Source: Pseudogymnoascus destructans (taxonomy: Eukaryota > Ascomycota > Leotiomycetes > Thelebolales > Thelebolaceae). From it: 64,000 nucleotides of DNA. Of the stretch, positions 40,641 through 51,933 are shown piece after piece (positions within the stretch are counted from its first letter, which is position 1; each line of letters opens with the position of its first letter). A program made the position numbers and the translations under genes. The notes under the pieces were generated by a model that had not been told where the DNA came from, searched no databases, and worked only from the letters and a program-made list of their open reading frames with translations. The stretch lies in NCBI RefSeq assembly GCF_001641265.1, contig NW_020167522.1, positions 1,488,001 to 1,552,000 on the forward strand. Reading direction: 5' to 3'.

Positions 40641-40897
40641 TCAATTCTATGTCTATTATGTGGCCTTGGCTACTCTTGGCTATTCTTGGCATTATCCGTA
40701 AGATCCAGTGTTGCCCGAGTAGTACTTGCCATGAGTAGTACTTGGTGAGTCCCCGAGTACTACTGTACTCGGGTGATATTTTTGAGTACTCGGGGACTTG
40801 CCAAGTACTACTCTGAATACTCTGAATACTGCCAAGCCCTTGGCAATGAGGGGTAACTGGGCGTAGAATAGAATAGGTAATTGAAGCTTTCTTCCAC
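40641..40897. repeat. Abutting 5' ends of two divergent hAT copies
   Basis: The stretch is full of AGTACTACTCGGG/CCCGAGTAGTACT words in both orientations, roughly symmetrical around 40765. Each half resembles the start of the adjacent hAT copy. The words GAGTACTCGGGGACTTGCC and GCCAAGCCCTTGGCAA occur on the right side. Confidence 0.55.
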
Positions 40898-40930
40898 TTG
40901 AACGTTCCATATTACTTCCTGACTGTGAAA

Positions 40931-42125
40931 ATGAGTGGCTCTTCTCTGTCGCCAGTGCCAGCTGAGTATCAGTCTGATGCTTTAGAGCTGCCGCCCCTTA
41001 TTCCGATGCTGCATATGCCTCTAAGAGTTCAATTACCTGATTCTACATCAATCCTCTTTTCGAAAGGGCCATTCTACTGTACTTTATTAGATACAATACC
41101 TGCTAGAATCCAATACCAATGCCAGCTACTAAAGAGCCAGACGACGAGTAATCTTTGGAAGCATCTTAAGAAGATGCACCCATCTGTGCATGCAGAATAC
41201 AAGAAGCTATTCTCCTCAATTAGAAGCTCGTTAACACCGTCTGCTTCTGCTTCTGCTTCTGCTTTTTTCCAGCCCCGCCAAGCACCCAGTAATGCACCAA
41301 GCTCGTCGAAATATAGAGAGCTTGTACTCTCTTTTGTGGTATCAAATAACCTACCGCTATGCCTTGTGGAAAGCCACTCATTCCTGCAATTAGTTCATCA
41401 TCTAAACCCTATGGTTTTGACAGTTAGTAGAACTACGATCGGACGGGATCTATATCGTCTATTCTGCTATCATAAAGCATGGCTTTAAGTAGAATTACAA
41501 CAACATATTATAAGCGGTGGACGACTTGCAATAACAACAGATACTTGGTCCACTCGAAACTATTCTGAGTATGCAGCAGTTACAGTACACTGGATAAATA
41601 ATAATTGGCAAATGAGAAATACTATACTTGACGTTATACACCTTCAGGAGCCAATCCACTCTGGTGAAAACCTTGCCAAACAGATGATACATGTAACAGA
41701 CGATTATAGTATTACACCTGCGATCTTGACAGTTACAAGAGATAATGCATCTACGAATACAACTATGCTATTAGAATATGAGAAACTGGCATCGGCGCAA
41801 CCTATTACCCTGAAACAACCATGGGATTTTACACCGAAAGCAGGAGACGTACGCTGTATTGGGCATATTATCAACATTGCTGTTCAAGCTACTTTAGCTT
41901 CCTTAAAGGCAACGCCTGACGAAAGGGTAGAGGCATACCGGCTTGAGGTTGGGGCTGCGTGAATACCAACTACTATTGAAAATGAAATCGTGACTGTTCT
42001 TGCCAAGCTCTGGCATCATATATATGTATTTTGGAACTGCCGTGGATGGAAAGATGCCTTGAAGAATTAGTGTAAAGCTGCAGGTATTAAAGTCTGTCAG
42101 TTGACACTTGATATGCCAGTCCGCT
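40931..42125 (+). pseudogene. hAT transposase relic, rightward copy, truncated
   Basis: Starts MSGSSLSPVPAEYQ at 40931. BED-like finger region YQCQLLKSQTTSNLWKHLKKMHP near residues 60-85, then ITTDTWSTRNYSEYAAVTVHW-like text near 41535, VTRDNASTNTTMLLEYE near 41735 and GDVRCIGHIINIAVQATL near 41845. Interrupted by a stop near 41487 and further frame changes. Ends at QLTLDMPVRWSS (about 42125), where a pogo-type element joins it. Confidence 0.75.
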
Positions 42126-43445
42126 GGAGCTCCTCATAGTCTGGTGTTTGATTCCGGGTCTCTTGTATTTTATCAATTACTAGTGGAGGATTATATGGAT
42201 ATAGTCCTGCATTTCTCCAACCTGATTGAATTGTCCGGACAGTTAAGGATTGCCGTCGGATTTGTGGGAGGTCGGAAAGGAACGTACGTAGCTTATACTC
42301 ATAGTCATAGCTACGTACTGCTTGGTCAAGTGCCTTTTGATGGAAGTGTTTGCACTGCTTAAAAACTGCTACATCAAGAGGTTGTAGTAGATGCGTAGTA
42401 TGAGCAGGAAGGCAGCAAATAACAATGTTATGCTCTTCTGCTAATGTGAGAAAGCACTCCGTTTATGAGAGTCATGGCCGTCGAGTAATAGGAGGCGGGT
42501 GTCGTCTGGTGCCATATGCTCTGCAGATAGTTGAATAAAATGCATGAGGTATTGAATTGCAATGTCGTCGTTTGAATACCCACTCTCATTAACGATAACA
42601 AGAGCATTTGGCTCAAGGTTATCATTATACCATGAGTCCATATGAAGTTTCCCCGGAATGATAATGGCTTCTGCAATTGCTGTACCACTTGCATTTACTC
42701 CCTCAATCACAGTAACAGAGAGCCGATTCTCAGGATTATCAACAGTCCATTGCTTTACGCCAATCGGCACAATAACAGCTGTAGATTTATAACATCCAAT
42801 CATGTAGCCAGTCTCGTCAACATTCCATAAGTTATATGGCTTAATGTTGTGTTTTGTAATAAGTGCGTTATATGTAAGGAAAAATTCCTCAAACACCTCT
42901 TTCTTTTGTGCCTGCTTTCTATGCGTATTTAAAGTCTTCGTATGAATCGAGTGGAATTCAGGGTGTGCCTTAAGGAAGCGTTGTAACCACCGTTGCGATG
43001 GGATCGTACGATCGGGTCGCAAGTCTGCAACAGCCCGTAAAACCATTGATCGGTTTGCAGGGACCCCACGCTTAAGTTGGTCATATATAAATTGACAAAC
43101 TGCAGTATCTTGTTCTTGAGATAAAACTCGGTTTTGACCCCCGCGGGGAAAGAGAGGGGTAGTAATGTGTCGTCGGAGTGTCTCACGGTTGACATTAAAC
43201 TTGCGGGCAACCCAAGTAATTGTATAAGTATCTGGTTGTTTCAAGTAGAATTGCCGGGCCTCAATAAGACGGTCAGCTCGACTTGGATCGCTATTCAAAG
43301 GCATCGTAGAGGGTTGTTGTTTCGACAAATATTATTATTTCATCTATGTGTCAAAGTGGCGGTGTACATGCACATATCGCTGTCGCGTGCACAGATCGCT
43401 GTCGCCACCTACGAGCGAAGCGAGTGGGTGGAACACCGAGTAGTA
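42126..43445 (-). mobile_element. pogo-type element, 3' end truncated
   Basis: The 5' end near 43445 has CCACCCACTCGCTTCGCTCG and GTAGGTGGCGACAGCG words, matching the start of the relic at 6796. Transposase frame 43328-42441 (295 codons, MSKQQPSTMPLNSDPS): helix-turn-helix (TYTITWVARKFNVNRETLRR), CENP-B-like segment, NVDETGYMIGCYKST (first Asp) and LLLLDGHDSHK (second Asp). A one-base frameshift near 42470 moves the rest (AEEHNIVICCLPAHTTHLLQ then PLDVAVF with the third Asp) to another frame. The frame continues to the junction with the hAT relic at about 42125. Confidence 0.8.
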
Positions 43446-43549
43446 GCGGTAGAAATGGGTGGAAACGCGCGAAATACCTACAACATTAGAAAATCAACGT
43501 ATACAAACGCCAACGCTGAAAAAACTTACAGTCGGAACAACGAATCAAT

Positions 43550-44055
43550 CTGGCCCGGACTAACCTCCACTCCCTCAATAACCCGAGCCGTACCCTCTGG
43601 GCGTTCCACAGTTCTCAGTCCCCAGTCCCTTAACTCTCCCAACCCCTCACTCCCACACCACCACCCTCCTCCCCACAGTCCTTGGCGTCACCGGCACCCC
43701 CTCCTCAACCCCAACACTCCCCCGCGTCGGGGCAGTAGACCCCCTAGGCGACCGTAATTCAGCATCTCCGCCATGCTCTGCAGCTTCTAGTAACCGCTCT
43801 ACCTGTCCCTCGAGTGCTTCAACCTTGCACACCCCATCCCATAGTAAACAATCCTCCCAAGTGTTAAGACTATTCACCTCCGTTTATTCGACCTCCGAAA
43901 ACTCTTATCAGTCCGATACACCACCCCCAACCCCTCGCAGCGCGCACATCGATCTGCCGGGCCAACACAGCGGACTTTGGATTCGCGACATAGTGTACAC
44001 GCTATACGCTTCCGCTTCGTCGCTGTGCCCAGGGAGTCAACGGCGGGTCAGGCTG
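43550..44055 (-). pseudogene. Zn2Cys6 transcription factor relic
   Basis: Minus-strand text KRKRIACTLCRESKVRCVG and DRCARCEGLGVVYRTDKSFRR is a GAL4-type binuclear cluster C-X2-C-X6-C-X6-C-X2-C-X6-[C], with the last Cys changed to Tyr (TGT to TAT). An in-frame TGA lies 8 codons before it and no Met precedes, so the 5' end is lost. After an apparent intron (GTGAATAG...GTGCAAG, about 43833-43888) the frame continues VEALEGQVERLLEAAEHGG, the linker and coiled-coil that follows such clusters, to about 43647, and then, in another frame, VEVSPGQIDSLFRL. The regulatory domain is missing where the pogo-type element begins. Confidence 0.7.
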
Positions 44056-44059
44056 CGGT

Positions 44060-44631
44060 AGGGGTTGGTGTGGAAGCTTGGCGGGTGGTAGAATTTGTAT
44101 CTGCATCCCTCGCTAGGGGGGTACGGAGAGGAATTTAGGATGAGGTCGGTGGTGGTTATGGATGGTGTTGGGGAATGTGAGAGCGGACCGATGGGCGCCG
44201 ACAAATGCCGTGTTCGCTCCGATGTGGTGGGTGATGACTAAACGAGTTGGGCTTTGCGCTGGGGAACGGATATACGGCAACTACAGATGGCTGGGATGAA
44301 GGTGGTCAAACGTGGAGGTGGGAGCGATGAGACAGGTTCCAATGGCTTAAATTGAATTACCAGGACCTATTTTTTGGACTTGGGGCAAAGGTACGAGCAG
44401 AGAGATTATCAGATTACATCACACTCACGACACAGCTTATTCACAGCCAAAAGAACAAAATAAACAGTTATATCTCTTAGTAAGAGTCGCACATAGATTT
44501 GCTTTCCAACTATCTGTTAGTTATATATTATCATACAGCCCAAGTCCCAACCCTCACCCAGTGAGCCTGTAGGACGGGCGAAAAGCTAAATCCAAAAAAA
44601 GAAAAATCCCATCTTTACATCATCCACCAAT
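44060..44631. other. Intergenic 3' of the peptide transporter
   Basis: No gene recognised. Confidence 0.4.
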
Positions 44632-46626
44632 CTACTGCTTCGGGGTCATACCGAACTCCTCGTTAGCGGCAATAGCCGGGGGCTGGTTGACGCTCTTGTT
44701 CTGAGAGTTCTCCTTGACGACGTTGGCGGTGCCCTCGAGGGTGAGGTGGTAATCGCCGTTCTGGGAGAGGGTGTACTCCTCGCCGTTCATGTGCTTGAAG
44801 GTGAACCAGAAGACGACGGTGAGGACGCAGCCGACGATGGCTGGTCCGCCGAAGTCCCAGGTCAGGTAGGGGTCGCGGATGACGGAGGAGCAGGCGAGGC
44901 CGATGGCGTAGGCGACGGCGGTGTTGAAGAGGTTCAGCGCCGACACGAGACCCCTCATGTTCTTGGGGGCGCGCGAGTAGGCGATGCCGTAGGCGGGGAC
45001 GTTGACGAACAGCTCCGAGATACCTCCGATGGCGAAGGGGATGGCCATGTACCAGATGCTGATGTTGGCGACCAGGGAGACTCCGTCGGCGTCAACGCAG
45101 TTGTCGGAACCGAACTCTCCGCACGGGCCGATCTTGTAGGCGTAGTAGTTAAGCACGGTGTAGCCGATACCAGCCATGGAGGACATGGCAAGACCGGTGG
45201 TGATGCGGGCAATGGGGCCGAAGTGGATGTTGCGCTTGCGCAGGAAGGGGTAGAGACCGTAGTTCAGGATAGGAGCGCAGACGATAATGGACAGAGAGTT
45301 GAAGTTGTTGATGACGTCGTTGGGGACACCATTGGTAACCAACATGGTGGACAAGAAACTAGCCGAGGAACCGATACCATTGTCGTTAAGGTACTGGATT
45401 GGGAAGAAGCAGAAGATACCGGTGGCCTGGAAAGCGCGGCGAACATCCTCGACGAACTGGTCGTTCCAGCGCACTGGAATTATCTTGCCAGAGGCGGCAA
45501 TGACCGAAGGCTTGGCTGGCTCCCAGAAGCCGTGGCGGCCGATTCTCTTCCATCCACCCTGCGAGAAGCAGATACCCAGAACGCGGAAGACGTTGGGCAA
45601 ATCAGATCCTGCCGGTGGGTGGAGAACGAGGCGCTTGCTGAGGTACCAGAGGAGGAGGGGAAGAGGAAGGTAGAGGATGAGCGGGAGAAGGAAGCCCAGC
45701 CAGAATCCAATGTACTTCTCAGCGTAGGTAGTAGCGACCTGCACGAATCCACCGACGTTGATGAGGAGGTAAAACCAGAGCATGACTCTCTCAGTCGTGG
45801 ACTCAGGGTCAACAATGACTCTCTCGCCCGACTTCAGGGTCTTAACCTTGGGAACGGTGTCTGGCATTTGATCGAGGAGTAGGGGAGACACATTCGGCTT
45901 GAACATGGCTAGAAAAAAACTGTCAGCAAAAGCAATCTAGAAATCCCCAGGAATCGAATTTACTCACCACCACCGATAGCAAGAATGTAGACCGAGATAA
46001 AGTAAGGCGCCTTGGCGTTTCCGCTCTCCAAGAGCGGCTTCGCAGAAGCACCAACCATGAGCACGTGAGAGATACCGAAGACAACAACACCCCAGCAAAT
46101 AAGCTTGAAGCGACCAGTACGGGCATCAGCGAGGTAACCGAAGATAAGAGGAAGAGCGTAGATCAACATGTTGAACGACTGGTTGACGGCATTGGCCTTG
46201 ACGGTACCCATGCCGAGAGCGCCAGCGGTCTGCTGGGTGCCCTTGGGGGGAGCGCCCCAACCGTTACCACCCTTGGGCAGCGGGCGGTTGACGAAGTTGT
46301 TGATGAGACCCACGACACCGTAGTACGAGGCACGCTCGCAGAACTCGACGGCGCAGATCATGTAGGCGACGACGGGGAGGGAGCCGGGCACACGGCGCAG
46401 AGTAGCCTTCTCCTCATCGGTAGGCTTGTTCTCATAGTCGTCGTCGATGGCGATCTTCTCTTCGGAGACGTTGGTAATGGCATGACGGTCGATCGAGTCG
46501 GTTCTGATTCCCTTCTCGTCGGCGACGTCAATGGACTGGTCGATTTCCCTGCTTGCTGCAATCCGGTAGAGTTAGCATGCGATCTCCTTCCTCTTGCCTT
46601 TCTTGCAATGGTGAATGCATACCCAT
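44632..46626 (-). CDS. ptr2: PTR2-type di/tripeptide proton symporter
   Basis: Three exons: 46626-46623 (only ATGG), 46555-45968 and 45908-44632; introns 67 and 59 bp; joined 1869 bp, 622 residues. The 4-base first exon gives M-ASREIDQSIDVADEKG; without it the second exon has no suitable start. The N-terminus is polar for about 60 residues. The first membrane block AYMICAVEFCERASYYGVVGLINNFVNRPL carries the POT family E-x-x-E-R-x-x-Y-Y-like motif (EFCERASYYG). PTR2 family signatures follow: FGYLADARTGRFK, ILAIGGAMFKPNVSPLLLDQ and FYLLINVGGFVQV, then 10-12 hydrophobic segments and a polar C-terminus. Plasma-membrane uptake of small peptides is the family role. No defect seen. The upstream region is rich in GATA words. 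Confidence 0.93.
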
Positions 46627-47091
46627 CTTGAATACCTGGAGTGTGAAGCGCACACGCGACTAGGAATAGGCCAAAGGGGTTGGAGATAGGAAGACAAGAA
46701 GAAGCGGGAGACGCGACGAGGGTTTTATTGTTGCTCCATGGAGGAAGGGAGCTCGGGGAGGGAGGGGGAGGGGGAGGGGGAGGGTCGGGATGAATTGGAC
46801 TAGGTGGGGCCTTTTTGGGGTGGGTGTTGGACGAGGGAAGCAGGGGAGGAAGGAGCAAGGATAGCAGGGATTAGGAAGGGTGTGGAGGGATTTGGAAGGA
46901 TGGACAAGGGTGGACCAGGGTGGACCAGGGTGGACAAGGGACAGGGGATCACATGGGGAAGGAAAGTAAAAGCTGATGGCGCGTGCGTGTCTGTGTGTGT
47001 GTTTGTATAGTACGGGGAGTACGAGGGAGCTAATAATCACGAGTAGTCGGGGAATGGGGAGTGTGGGAGTACATGATGGTACTTGGTAGGG
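46627..47091. repeat. PTR2 leader with GGGAGG and GGTGGACCA repeats
   Basis: At 46757-46785 the plus strand shows several GGGAGG/GGGGAG units, and near 46900-46935 a 10-base unit GGTGGACCAG/GGTGGACAAG is repeated about four times. Strong strand asymmetry (pyrimidines on the gene's sense strand) is typical of fungal leaders. Confidence 0.6.
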
Positions 47092-47215
47092 TCTAGATAG
47101 ATAGAGTAGATAGATAGAGTCTAGTTAGATAGAGTCTAGATAGATAGGGTCTAGATAGATAGGGTGGTCTAGATAATAGAGGCTAGATAGATAGGGTCTA
47201 GATAGATAGAGTCTA
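47092..47215. promoter_or_regulatory. GATA-word cluster upstream of PTR2
   Basis: About fifteen AGATAG/AGATAA words in about 125 bp, 470-590 bp upstream of the peptide transporter start, arranged as a TCTAGATAGATAGRG minisatellite. HGATAR is the binding site of AreA/Nit2-type nitrogen regulators. The cluster may be a regulatory array or merely a simple repeat. Confidence 0.5.
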
Positions 47216-49084
47216 GATAGACCACCTTCCCTTCTTCCCCGTCCTACCCACTCTCCCTCCCACTCCCCCATTTTCCCCATCCATTCCCCCCATTTCCCCC
47301 ATTCCCCATCACCTCAAACACACACTTACAAAAGAATACAACGGTACAAACCCGACCAGGGACCACGAGGGTCTTTCGCACCCAAGACACCAGGAACGAC
47401 TGACGCAATATCTACAACAGTACATCCCGTCATCCCCCCCCCCAAAACGCCAACAGGCACACCAACCCCCCCATCCCCAATCCGGCAGGAGCAATGGGAA
47501 CGTCCGAGCTTGCGACGTTGCGATCTGCCGGGCAACCCCTGCCCACACCCCTGCCCACACCCCTGCCCCCTCATCGCACCAACGCCACCCAACCCCGCCA
47601 ATGTACCGCCCAGATAGGAAGGTGCTTATCTCCTCCCCCATCGGTACCTAGCGCCGCATTAGCGAGCTGCCAGCAAAGCTTAAGCGATGGGCGCCGGGGG
47701 GCGTCGCAGCGGGCGTCCCAAAAGGCTGCGAGTCGTGGGTCGCGCCATCGCTCTAATTCGGACTAGTGGGACTGAGTACAGTAGACTCGAATGGGTCCCC
47801 GGACTAGGCTAGTAGGTCCGCGAGAGTTTGACCGAGATGTGCCATGATATTGCGCCGTGGGGACAATCAGCGCAGGGAGTTTGCAAACTGGAAGGTGAAT
47901 AGGCAAGTTTTTAGTGGAGGGGGGATGCAGATGAATTGTCCCCGGTATACGGAGTACGTACTAAAAAGTTACGGTATCGTACTCCGTACGTATGTATTGT
48001 AAGTGCCGTATAGGGATTAGTGCCATTCCGCTTCGAGCTTCAATTGTTCGGTGTTGCGGCGCTGTTTGGTCGACGTGATGTGATGCTGTACAGTCCGTAG
48101 TTAGTGCGTACGGAGTACGGGGTATGTCATGGCCATGGCCATGGCCATGACAGTATTGCGAGACACGATGATGTACTATCCTGTTCATCATCATGTCCAC
48201 CACTCGAACAGTGCGTGCGTACCCCCAGATGCAACCCTCCTCCCAATCACCATCACTTTCCGGTTCTCCCATGTCTCTAGGATGATCAGGATGATTTGAT
48301 GCACTTGTAGAGTAATCCCCCATCGCCGAAGTGATGATGATCGCTGCACATCTCCCCGGGGCAAACCCGCGTGGCAATCAAGCAAGTGGCAGGCATTCGT
48401 CGAGACATCACAACCTCGGCCACCCACCACCACCCCACGCCCACGAGGCAACGACACTGACACAATATCCCCAGCTTCACCCACGCGCGCATAGAGGAGG
48501 CTTGGAGCGGGCGCGCGGTCGTGACGCCGTCACGCCTCATCTCACTCTTTCCCATTTCCACTTTCTCAATGCGGACATCTCTAAACATCTGCTTATCGAG
48601 CGAGAGTCTGTCATGTCAACCTTCACCTTCCTCCTGCTGTGCTGGCCCAATTTTGATAAACACGCAACTAACTATACACGCGCACGAATCCGTCTCATTA
48701 AAGCCTAGCCACTTCCAACACTTGGGAAAAAGGGAGGTTGGACCCCCTCTCCCATTTCTCCCCACACCCCCATGCAGCCGCTGGTATCGCTATTGCCCCT
48801 CCCATCCCTGCGCCCACGCTACTACCCCCAGCCGCTGTTCCCGAGCTTCCAGAACGAGCAGGCGATGCAGCAGGACTGGCGGTTGGGAAGGGTGTGAGTG
48901 GGGCGGGGGTGACAAACCCATCAGTTAGGCCAATTCAATTGCACGAGATAGTGGGCCGAAGTCGTGATTTAGCTGCGGCTTTCGGTCTCGCCTAGTCCGT
49001 CCGCGCTGAAACAACGCCCCTTGTCTCCATTAATTCGCTCGTTCGTTCGCCACCGCCGCGCTGTGGTGTGGCGACGGCGAGATA
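47216..49084. other. Intergenic, GC-rich, no confident gene
   Basis: Many short frames on both strands but none with a recognisable domain. Simple repeats include CCCCTGCCCACA near 47540, and CATGGCCATGGCCATGGCCATG near 48127-48149. The word TACGGAGTAC or its complement occurs at about 47949, 47980 and 48108. Confidence 0.4.
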
Positions 49085-49086
49085 TA

Positions 49087-50532
49087 CGGAGGTGTTGTTC
49101 ATAAGTTTTGTGAGTGGGTCGGGCTAGGGCCCCCTGCGTAGGCTGGTTTGGCAATTCTGGCCAAAGTACCGATTCTCACGCGTCACGAACACTTGAGTGT
49201 GAGAGCAATCAATTCTGTAGAATAATGAGTAGAGTAGATACCTAAACCCCTATATAAAACTATACTATAAGCCTAGTACTCTGTGTGCATACCATTTGCA
49301 GCAATTACTGCTGCCATACGTGTAGGCATACTATTAAGGAGAGCATTAAGCTCAGCTTCTCCAACTTGCTCCCATGCTTCCTTAACAGCTACACGGAGCT
49401 GGTCGTAGGACATATGTTCTGGATGATTATCTTGTAGATAATTCTTCATAATATGCCACACCCGTTCAATTGGGTTGAGATCTGGTGAATACGGGGGCCA
49501 TTCTATAGGGCAAATACCACGGGATCTCAACTCTTCATATGTTGCACCTGCTCTATGACCTGGAGCTCCATCTTGCATCAATGTAAGGCCTGGGTATAGG
49601 CGTAGCCAGCCGTGGATTAGAGGGACAGTATGAGCCATATAGGACTCAGCTCCTATTTTCCCATATTCCTTCTCCCAAAATAGTATAGGACCCTTTCCAA
49701 GACCACCTGAGAAGCAGCCCCAGAACATCCAACCTCTAGGGATTGTTAGTAAATCCTATAGTAAATAGGAGTCTCTTACCTTCTCCGTTGTACTCTATCT
49801 ACAACACATGTATCATCCCACATTTCCCCTGCTTTTCGAGTAACCCATGTACGAGTATGGCGGCCTCCCGTTACCCACGTCTCGTCAGTCCAAAGTATCC
49901 TATTCCAATCATTCCGTACCCAATCCTTATGTTCAATAGCCCATGAAAGTCGCTTTTGTCGATTTGTCTCTGAGATAATAGGCTTCCGCATAGCAATCCC
50001 TTAATAATTATTAGTCTATATAGTAGTAAAGTAGAGAGGGATACTTACGTCGATTATAGCCTCTCACAGACAGAGCGCGGGTTAGGACAAGCCGTGAGCA
50101 TGGAATATTAAGAATGCGTATTATATTTGTATATGGCATACGCCTATTCGTGCGAGATGAGGCTATAAACTCAATAACCTCTTGAACTTGCTCATCGGAT
50201 AGGATAAGTGGCCTACCTGAACGCTTCTTCGGAGTTGGAGGGCCCTGGCAAGCATACCAAGCCTGCCGTTCCGTGCAGCCAATATAGGCTGCAATTTTTT
50301 GGAACTCCCAATCTAGGGAGCGTAGTAGTGCGCAACGAAGCCGCTCATCGCGAGTAAGATGAGGCATTGTAGTTATTGAAAGAGTATGAATTTCCTACAT
50401 ATAAAATACAATAGTAGGAATTTTGACGCGTTAAAAAGGTACAAACAAGCCTACGCGTACCCATGCTCCAACCCATGCCCAACCCCCGGTCATCTCATGA
50501 CCCACTCACAAAACTTATGAACAACACCTCCG
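49087..50532 (-). mobile_element. Tc1-type transposon with perfect inverted repeats
   Basis: A 34-bp perfect terminal repeat, CGGAGGTGTTGTTCATAAGT + 14 more bases, occurs at 49087-49120 and as complement at 50499-50532, flanked by TA on both sides (49085-49086, 50533-50534). Length 1446 bp. The transposase gene is open after removal of two introns, so the copy looks complete and young. Confidence 0.93.
49273..50367 (-). CDS. Tc1-type transposase, intact, two introns
   Basis: Exons 50367-50049, 49999-49780 and 49735-49273; introns 49 and 44 bp; joined 1002 bp, 333 residues. N-terminal helix-turn-helix (CALLRSLDWEFQKIAAYIGC) and a second one with SGRPLILSDEQVQEVI. Catalytic triad: ILWTDETW, LMQDGAPGHRAG and SPDLNPIERVWH, with 34 residues between the second Asp and the Glu by my count (DD34E). 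The first intron ends AAG rather than CAG/TAG. The spliced frame has no stop or frameshift, so activity is plausible. Confidence 0.9.
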
Positions 50533-50534
50533 TA

Positions 50535-50880
50535 TTCAATAACTGTAACTACTGGATATTTGTAGCGCCGAGGGGCGCGCGCCGGAACTCCTAGAGCGTA
50601 AGCTGGGAGATAACGTGCTTGCTGACGTCTCCCCGTCTCCCGCGATACGAGGAAATCAGGAAATTGGTAGTGTGTTCCCCAGCCAAGGGTTTTCAAGTGT
50701 AATGTAGATGGATCAACCGCGGGCCAAGTCCCTTGGTGCTTCTTCTGGGTAAACCATTGCCGTTCTACGGCTTTTCTTGGGACTTGGTGCTTGGGGTGCT
50801 TGGTAGGTTTTGGTGGTTTTTTGGTGGCTGCATGTGGTTGCTTTGGGGGCGTGGTACAGAGTTGTGGCTGTGGCGTTCAT
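50535..50880 (-). CDS. Unrecognised ORF fragment interrupted by the Tc1 element
   Basis: The frame AVERQWFTQKKHQGTWPAVD...LHLKTLGWGTHYQFPDFLV... PTYALGVPARAPRRYKYPVV-type text is open without a Met. It runs into the TA target at 50533, and if the Tc1 element is removed it continues at 49084 as EYISPSPHHSAAV and stops about 20 codons later. No domain recognised. It may be a host gene or part of an older element; the upstream side abuts the Tigger-like transposon. Confidence 0.35.
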
Positions 50881-51933
50881 GTGCCGTGTCGCTGCGGCTT
50901 GGTGAATAGTGTGGCTGATATGTTCCTTTCACGACGACGTTGTAATCACTGTGGCAGAAACCACGAGATCTGTAAAGGACTACAGTTGAACCTGGATATA
51001 AGGATGCCCTCGGGACCGGGCGTGGCATCCTTATAGCGAGGATATCCTTATGTGGAGGTTCACGGAAATCTGAGGAATATATGTAAAAAAAAAAAATTGT
51101 ATGCTACTTTGACACCCAGCCATCTAGTAAACGTTGGGTACTCTTCGCGACTTTCTCTTGCGAGATATCCTTGCCAATCTGTTCTAATGCCTTTATTACT
51201 GAAATCCGACCTCCATCTTCAGCGAGGGAAGCAAATAATTGAAGGGTATTCAGCGCCTGGCTTGCTTCCGCAAGTGATGGTCAGATCTCTTCCTCTTCCC
51301 CTTCCTCGTCCCTGTCTGCAATCCCATCCTCCTCTGTAATAGTGTATCTCTGTACTACAGCCTCGAAAATATCTTCATCTCTGTCAACTATCTCTTCGCC
51401 TATAGGGTTGAGAAAATCTGCAATTGGCATGACATCTCCTGGTAGCCTCACAATTTCCATTCCCAGTTCCTCGACCTCAGCAGTATTATCTTGACACATA
51501 TCTATATTTTCTGGTTTTTTTTATGAGAGTCGATCGCCACCAACACTTCTGGATTTTTGGTGCTTCAAGTGCTTCCCACGTAAGTCGACTCCACTGTATC
51601 GCCTTTAGAATATTAACTGTTTTATTAGGGTTCTTATTGGCCTCGAGCTGGCGCAACATGTAATTAATCCATTGTTTTCGATACCCAAGTTTGAAGCTTG
51701 CAATTATTCCCTGATCGAGAGGTTGCCAATGAGATGTCGTATTTGGTGGAAGCCAAGCAATTCAAAAATTCGACAAACCTTGTAATCCACCAACAAGTTC
51801 AACTCCGACTTCATGTCCAGAGAAGTTATCAAGTAATAACAGTATCTTGCGATGCTTCATTTTCTCATTTAACCAGTCCAGGTATTCTTTCATAATTAGC
51901 CCTGTCATCCATTTTGTCTCGTTGTATCGATAT

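Noticed and set aside
44746..45882. 378-codon open frame antisense to the PTR2 gene
   Set aside because: It is the mirror of a GC-rich coding exon: valine-, aspartate- and glycine-rich text without a domain, lying entirely within a well-supported gene.
47700..48930. Possible genes in the GC-rich interval upstream of PTR2
   Set aside because: Several frames of 90-140 codons exist on both strands but overlap one another, lack domains and contain simple repeats.
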